The notes under the pieces: model-generated | The model's database searches: none | What the model was told of the DNA's origin: nothing | What the model saw: the letters and a program-made list of their open reading frames with translations, nothing else | Shown here: piece by piece, positions 51,342 through 59,662 of the stretch | Layout of the letters: every line of letters starts with the position of its first letter | How positions within the stretch are numbered: the first letter of the stretch is position 1 | Assembly: GCA_036397635.1 (NCBI GenBank) | Contig: DASWIP010000080.1 | Coordinates: 1-64,000 of the forward strand | DNA from: DASWIP01 sp036397635 | GTDB lineage: Bacteria > Actinomycetota > AC-67 | DNA: 64,000 nucleotides | Direction of reading: 5' to 3' | Made by a program: the position numbers and the translations under genes

Positions 51342-51372
51342 GAAGGGATCCGGGCTTCGCCCGGATCCCTTC
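51342..51372 (-). terminator. Strong terminator between a secreted-protein gene and the Crp gene
   Basis: A perfect 14-bp stem (GAAGGGATCCGGGC with GCCCGGATCCCTTC) around a TTC loop. It lies 22 bases beyond the stop of the gene at 51394 and upstream of the crp-like start. Confidence 0.85.
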
Positions 51373-51393
51373 TCGTTGCGCGCCCCCCCCAGG

Positions 51394-51795
51394 TCAGTCG
51401 AGCGCGAGCGCGTCGCCCAGCCAGTTCGGTCCCGCCGGCCCGTGCTCGATCAGATCGGCCTGGCTCAGCTCTGAAGCGTCGCACTGCTCGATCTGGTAGG
51501 CGGCGAAGCACCGGTCCAGCGCCGCGACCTTGCTGCCGGGGTCGACCGAGACGGTCGCGCGCACCGCAACCTTGTCCACGCGCGCCGTCTGGTCGACCGT
51601 GATGCCCTCAGGCGATGCCGCCAGCGACCCCGTCGTGCCGTGGGTGCTCGAGCCGGCGTTCGTTTCCACCGTCGACTCCCCGCCCCGATCGATCCGGAAC
51701 GTGGCCTCGTCGACCCGGTCCGCCGCGAAGGCGGCCGCACTCGCGAACAGGACGCTGCCCAGAACGAGGATCCCGATCAGCTGCTTGGCCTTCAT
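51394..51795 (-). CDS. Secreted protein of unknown function
   Basis: 133 residues with a signal peptide (KAKQLIGILVLGSVLFASAAAFAA, cleaved about 25). The mature part has a short Ser/Thr/Gly-rich region and two Cys (DRCFAAYQIEQC). No family recognised. AAGGGGGAG is 3 bases before the ATG. It is followed by a strong terminator. Confidence 0.65.
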   Translation of the reverse strand: MKAKQLIGILVLGSVLFASAAAFAADRVDEATFRIDRGGESTVETNAGSSTHGTTGSLAASPEGITVDQTARVDKVAVRATVSVDPGSKVAALDRCFAAYQIEQCDASELSQADLIEHGPAGPNWLGDALALD

Positions 51796-51948
51796 GTCTC
51801 CCCCTTATCCGCCGGGACAACGTCCCGAAGTCACTGGGGCCACGGTACGGTCGGGAGGATCCGTCGACGAGGGAGTGGGTCACAGACGGGTGTGCACTAT
51901 CCCGGTGTCGGATGTGAACCAGTGCACATCGCGGCGAGAACGCGCAGG

Positions 51949-53220
51949 TCAAGCGGCCCGTGCGCGCGCAGCCGGCGCCGTTTCCTCGGCCCGCAGCGTC
52001 ATCGCGAGCACCAGCGCAGAGACCGAGGCGATCACGAAGAAGGCGGCCGAGAAGCTCACGTGCTCGGCGATGGCGCCGGCGGTCACGGGGCCGATCAGCG
52101 AGCCCAGATCGCCGGCGATGCGGTAGCCGCTGACCGCGACGCCTCGCGACTCGGCCGAGGCGACGTCGGCGATCATGGCGGTCGGGCCCGGCCGCGCGTA
52201 CCCGCTGGCAGCGCCAACAACCGCCATCACCACGATCACCGATGTCGCATTGGTAACCAGGCCGAGAGCAGCCAGAGCCAGGCCGGCGACCACGACCGCG
52301 GGCTGCAGCGCGAACTTGCGTCCGCGCCGGTCCGAGAGCGATCCCGCGTGCCAGACGACCAGCAGGCCGGCGAGCGCCGACGCGGTGAACGGCAGGCCGA
52401 CCGAGCCTTCCGAACGCCCGAGCACGTCGCGCCAGAGCACAGGGAGCAGCGTCTGCATCGCCGAGACGACAAGGAACCCCCACATCGTGGCGGTGAGCGC
52501 TGCTCGATACGTCGGGTTGGCGAGCAGCGGACGCAGACGGCTCCACGCGGGTGCACGCGGCCCCGGAGGCTCACCGCTCGGCAGGTCGGGCGCCTGCGTG
52601 AGCGCTTCGGCGGGGACGCGCTCGGGGCCGAGCGCGCGCAGGATCAGCGGCACCGAGACCAGGCACGTGGCGCCGTACACGTACAGTGGGACGTTCACAG
52701 AGGTGAGGGCGATCAGCACGCCACCGATCAGGGGCCCGAGCAGCAATCCGAGCACGAACGAGCCTTGGAAGATGCCCATCGCGCGGCCGCGCTCCTCGGG
52801 AGCAGTCGTGCCGACGAGGTACGCGAGCAGCCCGCCGAGGAACAAAGCCGAGCCGACGCCGCCCACCCCGCGCAGGACCCAGAGCTGGGTGAACGAGCCC
52901 GCCGCGCCGGCCGCGATCGAGGAGACGCCGACGATCAACGCGCCGAGCGCCGTGATCGGCCGCTCACCGAACTTGTCGATCAATGCGCCGGCGAACAGGT
53001 CGCCGATCAGCCGCGTGATCGCGAAGGCGGTGATGACCCAGCCGACGGCGGTCTCGCCGACCTCGAATTGCTTCGCGAACAGCGGCAGCGCGGGGATGAT
53101 CAGGCCGAACCCGATCATGATCAGCAAGCTCATCCCGATCACGGCGCGGAAGCGCGCCGAGGCCAGCGGGGTGCGCCCGATCGCACCTGCCGCAGCGCTC
53201 GAGAAGGGTCGACGGGCCAC
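51949..53220 (-). CDS. MFS transporter
   Basis: 423 residues with about 12 transmembrane helices. The motif-A loop between helices 2 and 3 (GDLFAGALIDKFGERPITALG) and its repeat between 8 and 9 (AGSLSDRRGRKFAL) are present, as in DHA1-type drug/proton antiporters. Substrate unknown. The GTG start at 53220 has a weak ribosome site. The upstream region holds a 52-base tandem repeat. Confidence 0.87.
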   Translation of the reverse strand: MARRPFSSAAAGAIGRTPLASARFRAVIGMSLLIMIGFGLIIPALPLFAKQFEVGETAVGWVITAFAITRLIGDLFAGALIDKFGERPITALGALIVGVSSIAAGAAGSFTQLWVLRGVGGVGSALFLGGLLAYLVGTTAPEERGRAMGIFQGSFVLGLLLGPLIGGVLIALTSVNVPLYVYGATCLVSVPLILRALGPERVPAEALTQAPDLPSGEPPGPRAPAWSRLRPLLANPTYRAALTATMWGFLVVSAMQTLLPVLWRDVLGRSEGSVGLPFTASALAGLLVVWHAGSLSDRRGRKFALQPAVVVAGLALAALGLVTNATSVIVVMAVVGAASGYARPGPTAMIADVASAESRGVAVSGYRIAGDLGSLIGPVTAGAIAEHVSFSAAFFVIASVSALVLAMTLRAEETAPAARARAA

Positions 53221-53498
53221 GAGCAGGCATCCTATTCGGCCCTGATGGGGTTCTCTAACCGGCGCCGAGGTCGCGCCCGCGCGGCGCCCCCGGTCCTCAC
53301 CGCGCGCAGCCGCCCACCGTACTCACGTGCAGATCCCGCCCACGGTCCTCACCGCGCGCAGCCGCCCACCGTGCTCACGTCCACATCCCGCCCACCCGTT
53401 CTCGTCGCGCTCCGCTTCCGCTTGCCGGACGCAGATCGTTACGAGAACGGTGGCAGCCCGTCCTTCCGCCGTGGGAGGCCGTGGCGTTTACCCGCGGC
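53221..53498. other. Intergenic region with duplicated segment
   Basis: 278 bases between the MFS gene start and the DegV gene stop. It contains the 52-base tandem duplication at 53292-53395 and otherwise nothing recognisable. No tRNA. Confidence 0.5.
53292..53395. repeat. Two tandem copies of a 52-bp unit
   Basis: 53292-53343 and 53344-53395 match at all but three positions (GTACTC/GTGCTC and GTGCAG/GTCCAC). Each begins GGTCCTCACCGCGCGCAG and ends ATCCCGCCCAC. Function unknown. Confidence 0.9.
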
Positions 53499-54344
53499 TC
53501 AGCCCCAGAAGGCCACGCCGAGCAGACCGGGTCCCGTGTGAGCGCCCATGAGGGGCGTGAACTCGGCCAGGAGGATCTCTTCGTACGCGACCTCGCGCCG
53601 GAGCGTCGCCACCAGCTCCTCGGCCTCGTCGGCGCACGCGGCGTGCGCCACGCCGATGTGGAGCGGACCCCCCGCCGCCGCTTTGCGCACCTCGGTCAGC
53701 ACGCGCTCGATGGCTCGCGCGCGCGTCCGCGGGCGGCCGAGCTGCTCGACCTGTCCGCGCCGAAACCCGAAGACGGGCTTGATGTTCAGCGCGGTCGCCG
53801 CATACGCCATGAGGACGTTCACGCGACCCGAGCGCCTCAGGAACTCGAACGTGTCGATGGCGGCGATGAAGGCGGTGCGGTCGGCGATGTCGCGCGCGCG
53901 CGCGGCCACCTCTTCGAGGCTCGCGCCGGCGGCCGCGGCGCGCGCGGCCTCGATCGCCGGCAGCCCTTCGCCCAGCGAGGCGCTGCGGGAATCGACGACC
54001 ACGACGCGGCTGGGATCCACCTCGCGCGCCGCGGCGACCGCCGCATCGTGGGTGGCGCTCACGAACGAGGCAACGGTCACGCAGACCAGCGTGTCGTACC
54101 GTTTGAGTGCCCGCTCGTAAGCGCTGCGGAAGTCGCCGATCGAGGGGGCGGAGGTCGATACCGGCACGCGCTCGGCCACGAGCGCGTCGTAGAACTCGCT
54201 CGGGTTCAGGTCGACGCCGTCGAGCGACACACGTTCGCCGAACTTCAGCACCATCGGCACCACGGTGATGCCGAGCTGCTCGAGCAGGTCCGGCGGGATG
54301 TTCGCCGCTGAATCGACCACGATGCCGGTCCTACCCGTCGCCAT
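53499..54344 (-). CDS. DegV-family fatty-acid-binding protein
   Basis: 281 residues. IVVDSAANIPPDLLEQLGITVVPM (residues 8-31) and the TSAPS and DSRSASLGEG blocks are the DegV signature. Relatives bind a single fatty acid and can present it to fatty-acid kinase FakA for phosphorylation. No fakA in the window. GGGAGGATGT precedes the ATG. Divergent from the alpha/beta hydrolase gene, 106 bases apart. Confidence 0.87.
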   Translation of the reverse strand: MATGRTGIVVDSAANIPPDLLEQLGITVVPMVLKFGERVSLDGVDLNPSEFYDALVAERVPVSTSAPSIGDFRSAYERALKRYDTLVCVTVASFVSATHDAAVAAAREVDPSRVVVVDSRSASLGEGLPAIEAARAAAAGASLEEVAARARDIADRTAFIAAIDTFEFLRRSGRVNVLMAYAATALNIKPVFGFRRGQVEQLGRPRTRARAIERVLTEVRKAAAGGPLHIGVAHAACADEAEELVATLRREVAYEEILLAEFTPLMGAHTGPGLLGVAFWG

Positions 54345-54450
54345 ACATCCTCCCACGCCGCTCCGAGGCCCTCGGGCGGGATATACGATACTTGCCGGGC
54401 CACCCACATGACGGCCCGACAGACATGCGACACCCAGACGCCCGACACAC

Positions 54451-55248
54451 ATGACGGCAGAGCTGACGCGCTACCGACTGCGCCATCGCGCGCGGCCCAT
54501 CGACGTATGGGTCGCGGGCGACGGCCCGCCGATCGTGCTCCTACACGGCTGGGGCCTCAGCGGGCGCGTCTACCGCGATGCCGTCCTGGCGATCGCCTCC
54601 CGGGGATACCGCGTCGCGGCACCATCGCTGGCCGTCGCCGAGTCCTGGAAGATGGACATGATCGCCGAGATGGCGGCCGAAGCCATGGCCGGGGTGGACG
54701 CGGCGCCGGCCCCGGTGCTCGGACATTCGTTCGGGGGCGCGGTTGGCGTGACACTGGCGGTCCAGCACCCCGACTTCGTGCGCGCGGTCGTTCCGATCTC
54801 CGCCCCGCTGGTCTCGCTCGGCACCCGCGGCATGGGCAAGGTCGTGTTGCCGGGACGTCATTTCCGCATCGTGACCCACGCGCCCGCCGCTGCCGCGCTG
54901 CTGCGCGCGGCCACCACACGCGGGGGCATCGGCAGCCTCGCGCGCGCGGCCCGCTGGGTCATCGGCAACGGGCAAGACCCTAGGCTCGAAACCCTGGCCG
55001 CCACCGACATCCCGCGCGCGGTGGTCTGGGCCGAGGAGGACTCGCTGCTCTCCCCGGAGGTGGGACGGCGCGCCGCCGAGGTGCTCGCCTGCACCTTCCA
55101 CTTGATCGGTGGTGGGAACGGATGGAATGGCACGCGGCTGCCCGATCACGACTGGCCGATGCGCCATCCCGAGCATTTCGCCGACACCATCCTCCGGATC
55201 CTCGGCTCACTACTGCCGGCGGACCCCGACTACGGGCTGCACGCGTGA
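54451..55248 (+). CDS. Alpha/beta hydrolase
   Basis: 265 residues. The HGWG oxyanion loop (32-35), nucleophile elbow LGHSFGGA (Ser93) and a plausible acid (WAEEDSLLSP) with a C-terminal His (LPDHDWPMRHPEHF) are present. Probably an esterase or lipase-like lipid hydrolase. Its stop overlaps the acyltransferase start (GTGA), which suggests a joint lipid-remodelling role. Confidence 0.85.
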   Translation: MTAELTRYRLRHRARPIDVWVAGDGPPIVLLHGWGLSGRVYRDAVLAIASRGYRVAAPSLAVAESWKMDMIAEMAAEAMAGVDAAPAPVLGHSFGGAVGVTLAVQHPDFVRAVVPISAPLVSLGTRGMGKVVLPGRHFRIVTHAPAAAALLRAATTRGGIGSLARAARWVIGNGQDPRLETLAATDIPRAVVWAEEDSLLSPEVGRRAAEVLACTFHLIGGGNGWNGTRLPDHDWPMRHPEHFADTILRILGSLLPADPDYGLHA

Positions 55249-56219
55249 GCCGCTCCCGTCAGCGATGCCGCGCCGTGCTGGTCAAAGACGACGGCACCCC
55301 ATACGCGTGCCCGGACGACGCGCAGCCGGGACATCCGTTGTGCGCTCGGCACACCGGCCCGGCGGAACGGGTCGAGGCCGACACGCTGGAGGAGATGATC
55401 GGCGGGTGGGGTCGCGCGGCCGCCGATGCGCTCAAGAAGCGTTTGCGCGGCGAACAACCGGCCGACGGTTCCTACGACGAGGACCTGGTGCGCGCGCTGC
55501 TCCCCTTCGCGATGCCGCTATACGCGATGTACTGGCGGGTCGAGGTCATCGGGATCGAGAACATCCCGACCGAAGGGCCCGCACAGCTCGTGTCCAACCA
55601 TTCGGGAACGTTCCCGTTGGACGGCGCGATGCTCAAGATCGCGGTCCTGAAGGAGCACGGCCGCAACCCGTGGCTGCTCGCCGGCGACCTCGCGTTCACG
55701 ATCCCGGGGTTCCGCAGCCTGCTTCGGCTCGCGGGCAACGCGCGCGCGCATCGCCAGGACACCCTGGCGCTGCTACGCGCCGGCGAGCTGGTCGGCGTGT
55801 TCCCCGAGGGGTACAAGGGCATCGGCAAGGGATGGAAGCGCCGCTATCAGCTGCAGCGGTTCGGTCGCGGCGGGTTCGTCGAGGTGGCGATGGAGACCGG
55901 AGCGCCCATCATCCCGGTCGCGATCATCGGCGCCGAGGAGACCTATCCGATGATCGCGAACCTGGGCTTCGTCGCACGCCGCCTCGGACTTCCCTACTTC
56001 CCGGTGACGCCGACCTTCCCGCTCCTCGGACCATTGGGCGTGATCCCATTGCCGTCGAAGTGGATCATCGTGTTCGGTGAGCCGATCCCGATGATCGGCT
56101 TCGGGGCCTCCATGGCCGAGGACACGCAATCGGTACTCGAGCTCACCGAAGAGGTGCGACAGAACGTGCAGCGGATGCTGACCGAGCACCTGCCGCGCCG
56201 GCGCCGAACGTTCCTGTAG
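55245..56219 (+). CDS. Lysophospholipid acyltransferase (PlsC-like)
   Basis: 324 residues. VSNHSGTFPLDGAML (motif I variant), FPEGYKGIGKG (motif III) and APIIPVAIIGAEETY match the PlsC-like 1-acyl-glycerol-3-phosphate acyltransferases of the actinobacterial Rv0502-like type. An N-terminal Cys-containing segment (CRAVLVKDDGTPYACPDDAQPGHPLCARH) resembles a small zinc finger. It transfers an acyl chain to a lysophospholipid. Coupled to the upstream hydrolase. Confidence 0.85.
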   Translation: MSRSRQRCRAVLVKDDGTPYACPDDAQPGHPLCARHTGPAERVEADTLEEMIGGWGRAAADALKKRLRGEQPADGSYDEDLVRALLPFAMPLYAMYWRVEVIGIENIPTEGPAQLVSNHSGTFPLDGAMLKIAVLKEHGRNPWLLAGDLAFTIPGFRSLLRLAGNARAHRQDTLALLRAGELVGVFPEGYKGIGKGWKRRYQLQRFGRGGFVEVAMETGAPIIPVAIIGAEETYPMIANLGFVARRLGLPYFPVTPTFPLLGPLGVIPLPSKWIIVFGEPIPMIGFGASMAEDTQSVLELTEEVRQNVQRMLTEHLPRRRRTFL

Positions 56220-56227
56220 GCGTCGGC

Positions 56228-56257
56228 GCGAAGGGCCCGGCACGCCGGGCCCTTCGC
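56228..56257. terminator. Bidirectional terminator between acyltransferase and liv operon
   Basis: A perfect 13-bp stem (GCGAAGGGCCCGG with CCGGGCCCTTCGC) around CACG, 9 bases after the acyltransferase stop and 17 bases past the binding-protein stop on the other strand. Confidence 0.85.
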
Positions 56258-56273
56258 TCGCTCCGCGGTCCAG

Positions 56274-57539
56274 CTAGTCGCAGAAGGGAAAATCAGCGAC
56301 GATATCCGCGTCGACCTTCGTGATGGTCCTCAATCCCGCCGGCTCGGCAGGGTCGATGGCGCTGATCGTGCTCGCCGTCGCCGGGATCTTCTCCTCGCAC
56401 GTGTCGCCGTAGGAGATATCGTTCAGCAGGCCGCCCATGTCCGCGTTCTCGAGGCTCTCGAACGCCGCCACGACGCCCTCACGCGTGAGGTCGCCGTCAG
56501 CTATCGCCTTCTCGAGGATCTGGTGGATGATGCGAGCCTGCGTGTAGCCGAACTGGAAGTAGATGTCCGGCTTCTGATCCGGCGCATACTTCTGGACGTT
56601 GTCGAGCATCTCCTTCATGCCCTCACACCCCGCGCCGACCTCACCCCACGAACATGCACCATCAGTCACCAGCCAGTAGGTCTGCTGCAGATACTGGACG
56701 TGAGGAACGGCCGTGAACGCACCGATCCAGGTTGGCGACTGCCCGATCCATTGAGGCGCGTACCCTGCCTGCGCCGCCGTGCCGGTGATGGTCAGCGCCT
56801 GCGTCGGCACCGTGGTCAGGAACACGTGGTCGGCTCCGGCACGCGCCATGGCCGTGACCTGCGTCACGAACTCGGTATCGCTCGGCTTGTAGGTCGCCCT
56901 GGCGACGATCTCGAAGCCGAGTTTGTCGGCCGCGAACTCCAGCCCCTTCAGGCCCTCCTCGCCGTACTCGTCGTCCTGGTAGATGATGCCGGCCTTCGGC
57001 GTCTTGCCCAGGTCGTTGACGATGTACGACGCGGCGTTGATGAACTGGACCGGGTACGGCGCGCCCGCCGGCACGACGTACTTCTCCCTCAACCATTGGG
57101 ACGAAAGCGTCGCCGCTCCGGTCAGGATGCCGTCGGAGTTGATCTGCGGGAGGATCGCCTGCGTCGTCGGGGTACCAAGCGACTGGGCTATCAGCAGCAC
57201 CTGGTCCTTGACCGCCGCGTACTGCTGCGCATGAACCTGTGGGTCGTACTTCGTGTCCCGCTCGACCAGCTCGACCTGGTATTTCTCGTCATCGGCGAGA
57301 TCGCGGCCCACGCCACCCAGATCCTTGTTGACGTACTCGAAGTACACCCGGTGTCCGTTGGTCAGCGGCTCACCGATCACCTCGACACCGCCGCTGAACG
57401 GCGACAGCTCGCCCAGGAAGATGATCCGCCCGTCGGCATCCACACCGACCGAGGTCTTCACGCCGCTACGACACGCTGCGCCGACGAGCAGAAGCATGCT
57501 CACGCCCAGCAGCGCGACTACGCGCGGTGCCCGTTTCAT
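56274..57539 (-). CDS. Branched-chain/hydrophobic-acid ABC transporter substrate-binding lipoprotein
   Basis: 421 residues. Lipobox VGAAC (Cys about 23) after a hydrophobic signal, then a type I periplasmic-binding fold of the LivK group (ELSPFSGGVEVIGEPLTNGHRVYFEYVN...). Cysteines near the C terminus (DTCEEK, DFPFCD) are unusual for the family and may form a disulfide. Ligands in this subgroup include leucine, amides, urea and aromatic or fatty acids. The ATG at 57539 follows GAGGTGG. It is the last gene of the liv operon. Confidence 0.87.
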   Translation of the reverse strand: MKRAPRVVALLGVSMLLLVGAACRSGVKTSVGVDADGRIIFLGELSPFSGGVEVIGEPLTNGHRVYFEYVNKDLGGVGRDLADDEKYQVELVERDTKYDPQVHAQQYAAVKDQVLLIAQSLGTPTTQAILPQINSDGILTGAATLSSQWLREKYVVPAGAPYPVQFINAASYIVNDLGKTPKAGIIYQDDEYGEEGLKGLEFAADKLGFEIVARATYKPSDTEFVTQVTAMARAGADHVFLTTVPTQALTITGTAAQAGYAPQWIGQSPTWIGAFTAVPHVQYLQQTYWLVTDGACSWGEVGAGCEGMKEMLDNVQKYAPDQKPDIYFQFGYTQARIIHQILEKAIADGDLTREGVVAAFESLENADMGGLLNDISYGDTCEEKIPATASTISAIDPAEPAGLRTITKVDADIVADFPFCD

Positions 57540-57611
57540 CCCACCACCTCCTCGTTCGAGCCCATCCCTTGCCTTCGATTGTCGCATGATGTCCGCCTCC
57601 TCTCGGGGAAC

Positions 57612-58769
57612 TCAGTAGCTGAACGGCCAGGCCTTGAAGTAGATCTTCGCTCGGCGCCACAGTCCCGCCATGCCGAAGGGCTCGAAGACCAGGAACACCA
57701 CGATCAGCAGGCCGAACAGGATGTTGTTGAGGTCGCTCACGCGGAGCAGACCACCCTCGAGGAACGGGATGCTCCCCGAAAACCTCTCGATGACCAGCGG
57801 CATGGCAGTGATGAACAGAGCCCCGAGGATCGAGCCGAAGATGGTTCCGATCCCACCCACGATGATCATCGCCACGTACTGGATCGAGAGGAACAAGCTG
57901 AAGTTGGTCGGCACGACGAAGCGCACGTACGAGCCGTACAGCGCGCCGGCGATCGCCGCGAACGCGCTCGAGACGACGAACGCGGCGACCTTGTATCGGA
58001 AGAGGTCGACGCCGATGATCGCGGCCGCGATCTCACGGTCCCGGATCGCCTGGAACGCGCGACCGGCGCGAGTGCGCGCCAGGTTCTTGGCCAGCAGCGC
58101 CAGAAGGGCGAGCAGCGGCACGACCAGGTAGTAGAAGCTCTGGTCGCTGCTCAGACCCCCGATGTCGAAGAAGGAGAGCCCGCCTATCTCTGGTGGGGGA
58201 ATGGGCCGTCCGCGCGGCCCGCCGGTGACGGCGTCGAGGTTGACGAACAGATGCTCGCCCACGAACACCAAGCCGAGCGTCACGATCGCGAGGTAAAGCC
58301 CCTTGAGCCGGAGCGCGAACGGGCCGATGATCGCGCCGACCAGCGCACCGAGGAGGCCGGCCAGTGGGATCCATACGATGAACGGCAGACCGAGCCCGCC
58401 GGCGTTGCTCGTAGCCTCCCCGCCGAAGTACCCGGCCGTGTAGGCACCCAGCCCGATGAAGAACGCGTGGCCGAGCGAGACCTGGCCGGTATAGCCGGTG
58501 AGGAGGTTAAGACCGATCGCGCCGATCGCCGCGATCGCGGAGTAGTTCAGGATCACGAGGGGGAAGTCCTCGAGCATGAACGGCGCGGCGAGCACCACGA
58601 CCACCAGGATCGCCATGCCGACGCGTCCACCGCTCTCGGGGAACAGTCGCAGGTCCTGCTCATAGGAGACGTGCAAACCCATAGGCCGGGCCCGGCGCGG
58701 GCCACCACCGCGGGCGACCACGTCCGGCATCACGCCGGAGTCGGACCGAGGCGTGCTCTCGACGCTCAA
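57612..58769 (-). CDS. livM: Branched-chain ABC transporter permease LivM
   Basis: 385 residues, about nine transmembrane helices. LNYSAIAAIGAIGLNLLTGYTGQVSLGHAFFIGLGAY (about 74-110) and the EAA-type loop AFQAIRDREIAAAIIGVDLFRYK are diagnostic. The N-terminal 40 residues are polar and low in pattern. TTG start at 58769 overlaps the livH stop (TTGA). The 72-base gap to the binding-protein gene could hold another promoter. Confidence 0.9.
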   Translation of the reverse strand: MSVESTPRSDSGVMPDVVARGGGPRRARPMGLHVSYEQDLRLFPESGGRVGMAILVVVVLAAPFMLEDFPLVILNYSAIAAIGAIGLNLLTGYTGQVSLGHAFFIGLGAYTAGYFGGEATSNAGGLGLPFIVWIPLAGLLGALVGAIIGPFALRLKGLYLAIVTLGLVFVGEHLFVNLDAVTGGPRGRPIPPPEIGGLSFFDIGGLSSDQSFYYLVVPLLALLALLAKNLARTRAGRAFQAIRDREIAAAIIGVDLFRYKVAAFVVSSAFAAIAGALYGSYVRFVVPTNFSLFLSIQYVAMIIVGGIGTIFGSILGALFITAMPLVIERFSGSIPFLEGGLLRVSDLNNILFGLLIVVFLVFEPFGMAGLWRRAKIYFKAWPFSY

Positions 58770-59662
58770 ACCCGCTCCACTTCCCGGGTGCCGAAAAGAC
58801 CATATGGCCGGATCATCAAGACGATCACCATCACGACGTAGGCAGCCACCACGTGGAAGTTGTTGCCGAGCCAGGGCGCGTACTGCGGCTGATACCCCTG
58901 GCTCAGCACCTCGATCACGCCGATCGCGAGCCCGCCGACCACGGCGCCTCCCGTCGAGTCGAGCCCGCCGAGGATCACGGCGGGGAATGCGCGCAACGCC
59001 ACGAAGCCCTTGTCGGGACTGAGGAACTGCGGGTACGCGACCAGGAACATGCCGGCGACGGTCGCCGTCGCGCCGGCGATCGCCCAGGCCAGCCCGGTCA
59101 TGCGCCTCACGGAGACGCCGATCGACATGGCGGCCTCCTGGTCGAACGCTGCGGCGCGCATCGCGACGCCGACCTTGGTGTATTTGAAGAACAGGAAGAA
59201 CAGAAGCATGAGCCCGAACGCGGTGAGCAAGGTCGCGACGCTGACCTCGGTGAACCTGATCCCACCGACGGTGTGGACCGCGGTACCCCAGGGGTTGTCG
59301 ATACTGCGAGGATCGAAGCCCCAGATGCTGGTTGCGATCTGGCGGACCGCGATCGCGAGGCCGATCGTGATCATCACAACGGCGAAGACCGGCTTGCCCA
59401 CCATCGGGCGCAGGATCGTCCGTTCGATGGCGAGTCCCAGCACGCCCATCGACGCCATCGCGATCGGCAGCGCCAAGTAGAACGGGATGCCCATCTCGTT
59501 GCGGAACGTGAACACGAGGTACGCGCCGAACAGCACCAGTTCCCCATGAGCGAAGTTGATGACCTCGGACGATTTGTAGACGATGACGAAGCCGAGCGCG
59601 ATCAGCGCGTAGATGCTCCCGAGCACGAGCCCCTGATACAGGAACTGCAGGAACTCGGTCAC
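58766..59662 (-). CDS. livH: Branched-chain ABC transporter permease LivH
   Basis: 298 residues. FLYQGLVLGSIYALIALGFVIVYKSSEVINFAHGELVLFGAY at the N terminus is the LivH signature, and the loop MRAAAFDQEAAMSIGVSVRRM contacts the ATPase. GTG start overlaps the fadD-like stop (GTGA) and has GAGGAGATG upstream. Longer in-frame readings run antisense through the ligase gene. Confidence 0.9.
   Translation of the reverse strand: MTEFLQFLYQGLVLGSIYALIALGFVIVYKSSEVINFAHGELVLFGAYLVFTFRNEMGIPFYLALPIAMASMGVLGLAIERTILRPMVGKPVFAVVMITIGLAIAVRQIATSIWGFDPRSIDNPWGTAVHTVGGIRFTEVSVATLLTAFGLMLLFFLFFKYTKVGVAMRAAAFDQEAAMSIGVSVRRMTGLAWAIAGATATVAGMFLVAYPQFLSPDKGFVALRAFPAVILGGLDSTGGAVVGGLAIGVIEVLSQGYQPQYAPWLGNNFHVVAAYVVMVIVLMIRPYGLFGTREVERV

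Noticed and set aside
56523..58841. A plus-strand open frame of 772 codons
   Set aside because: It lies opposite the substrate-binding protein and livM genes, lacks a ribosome site and reads as low-complexity charged sequence.
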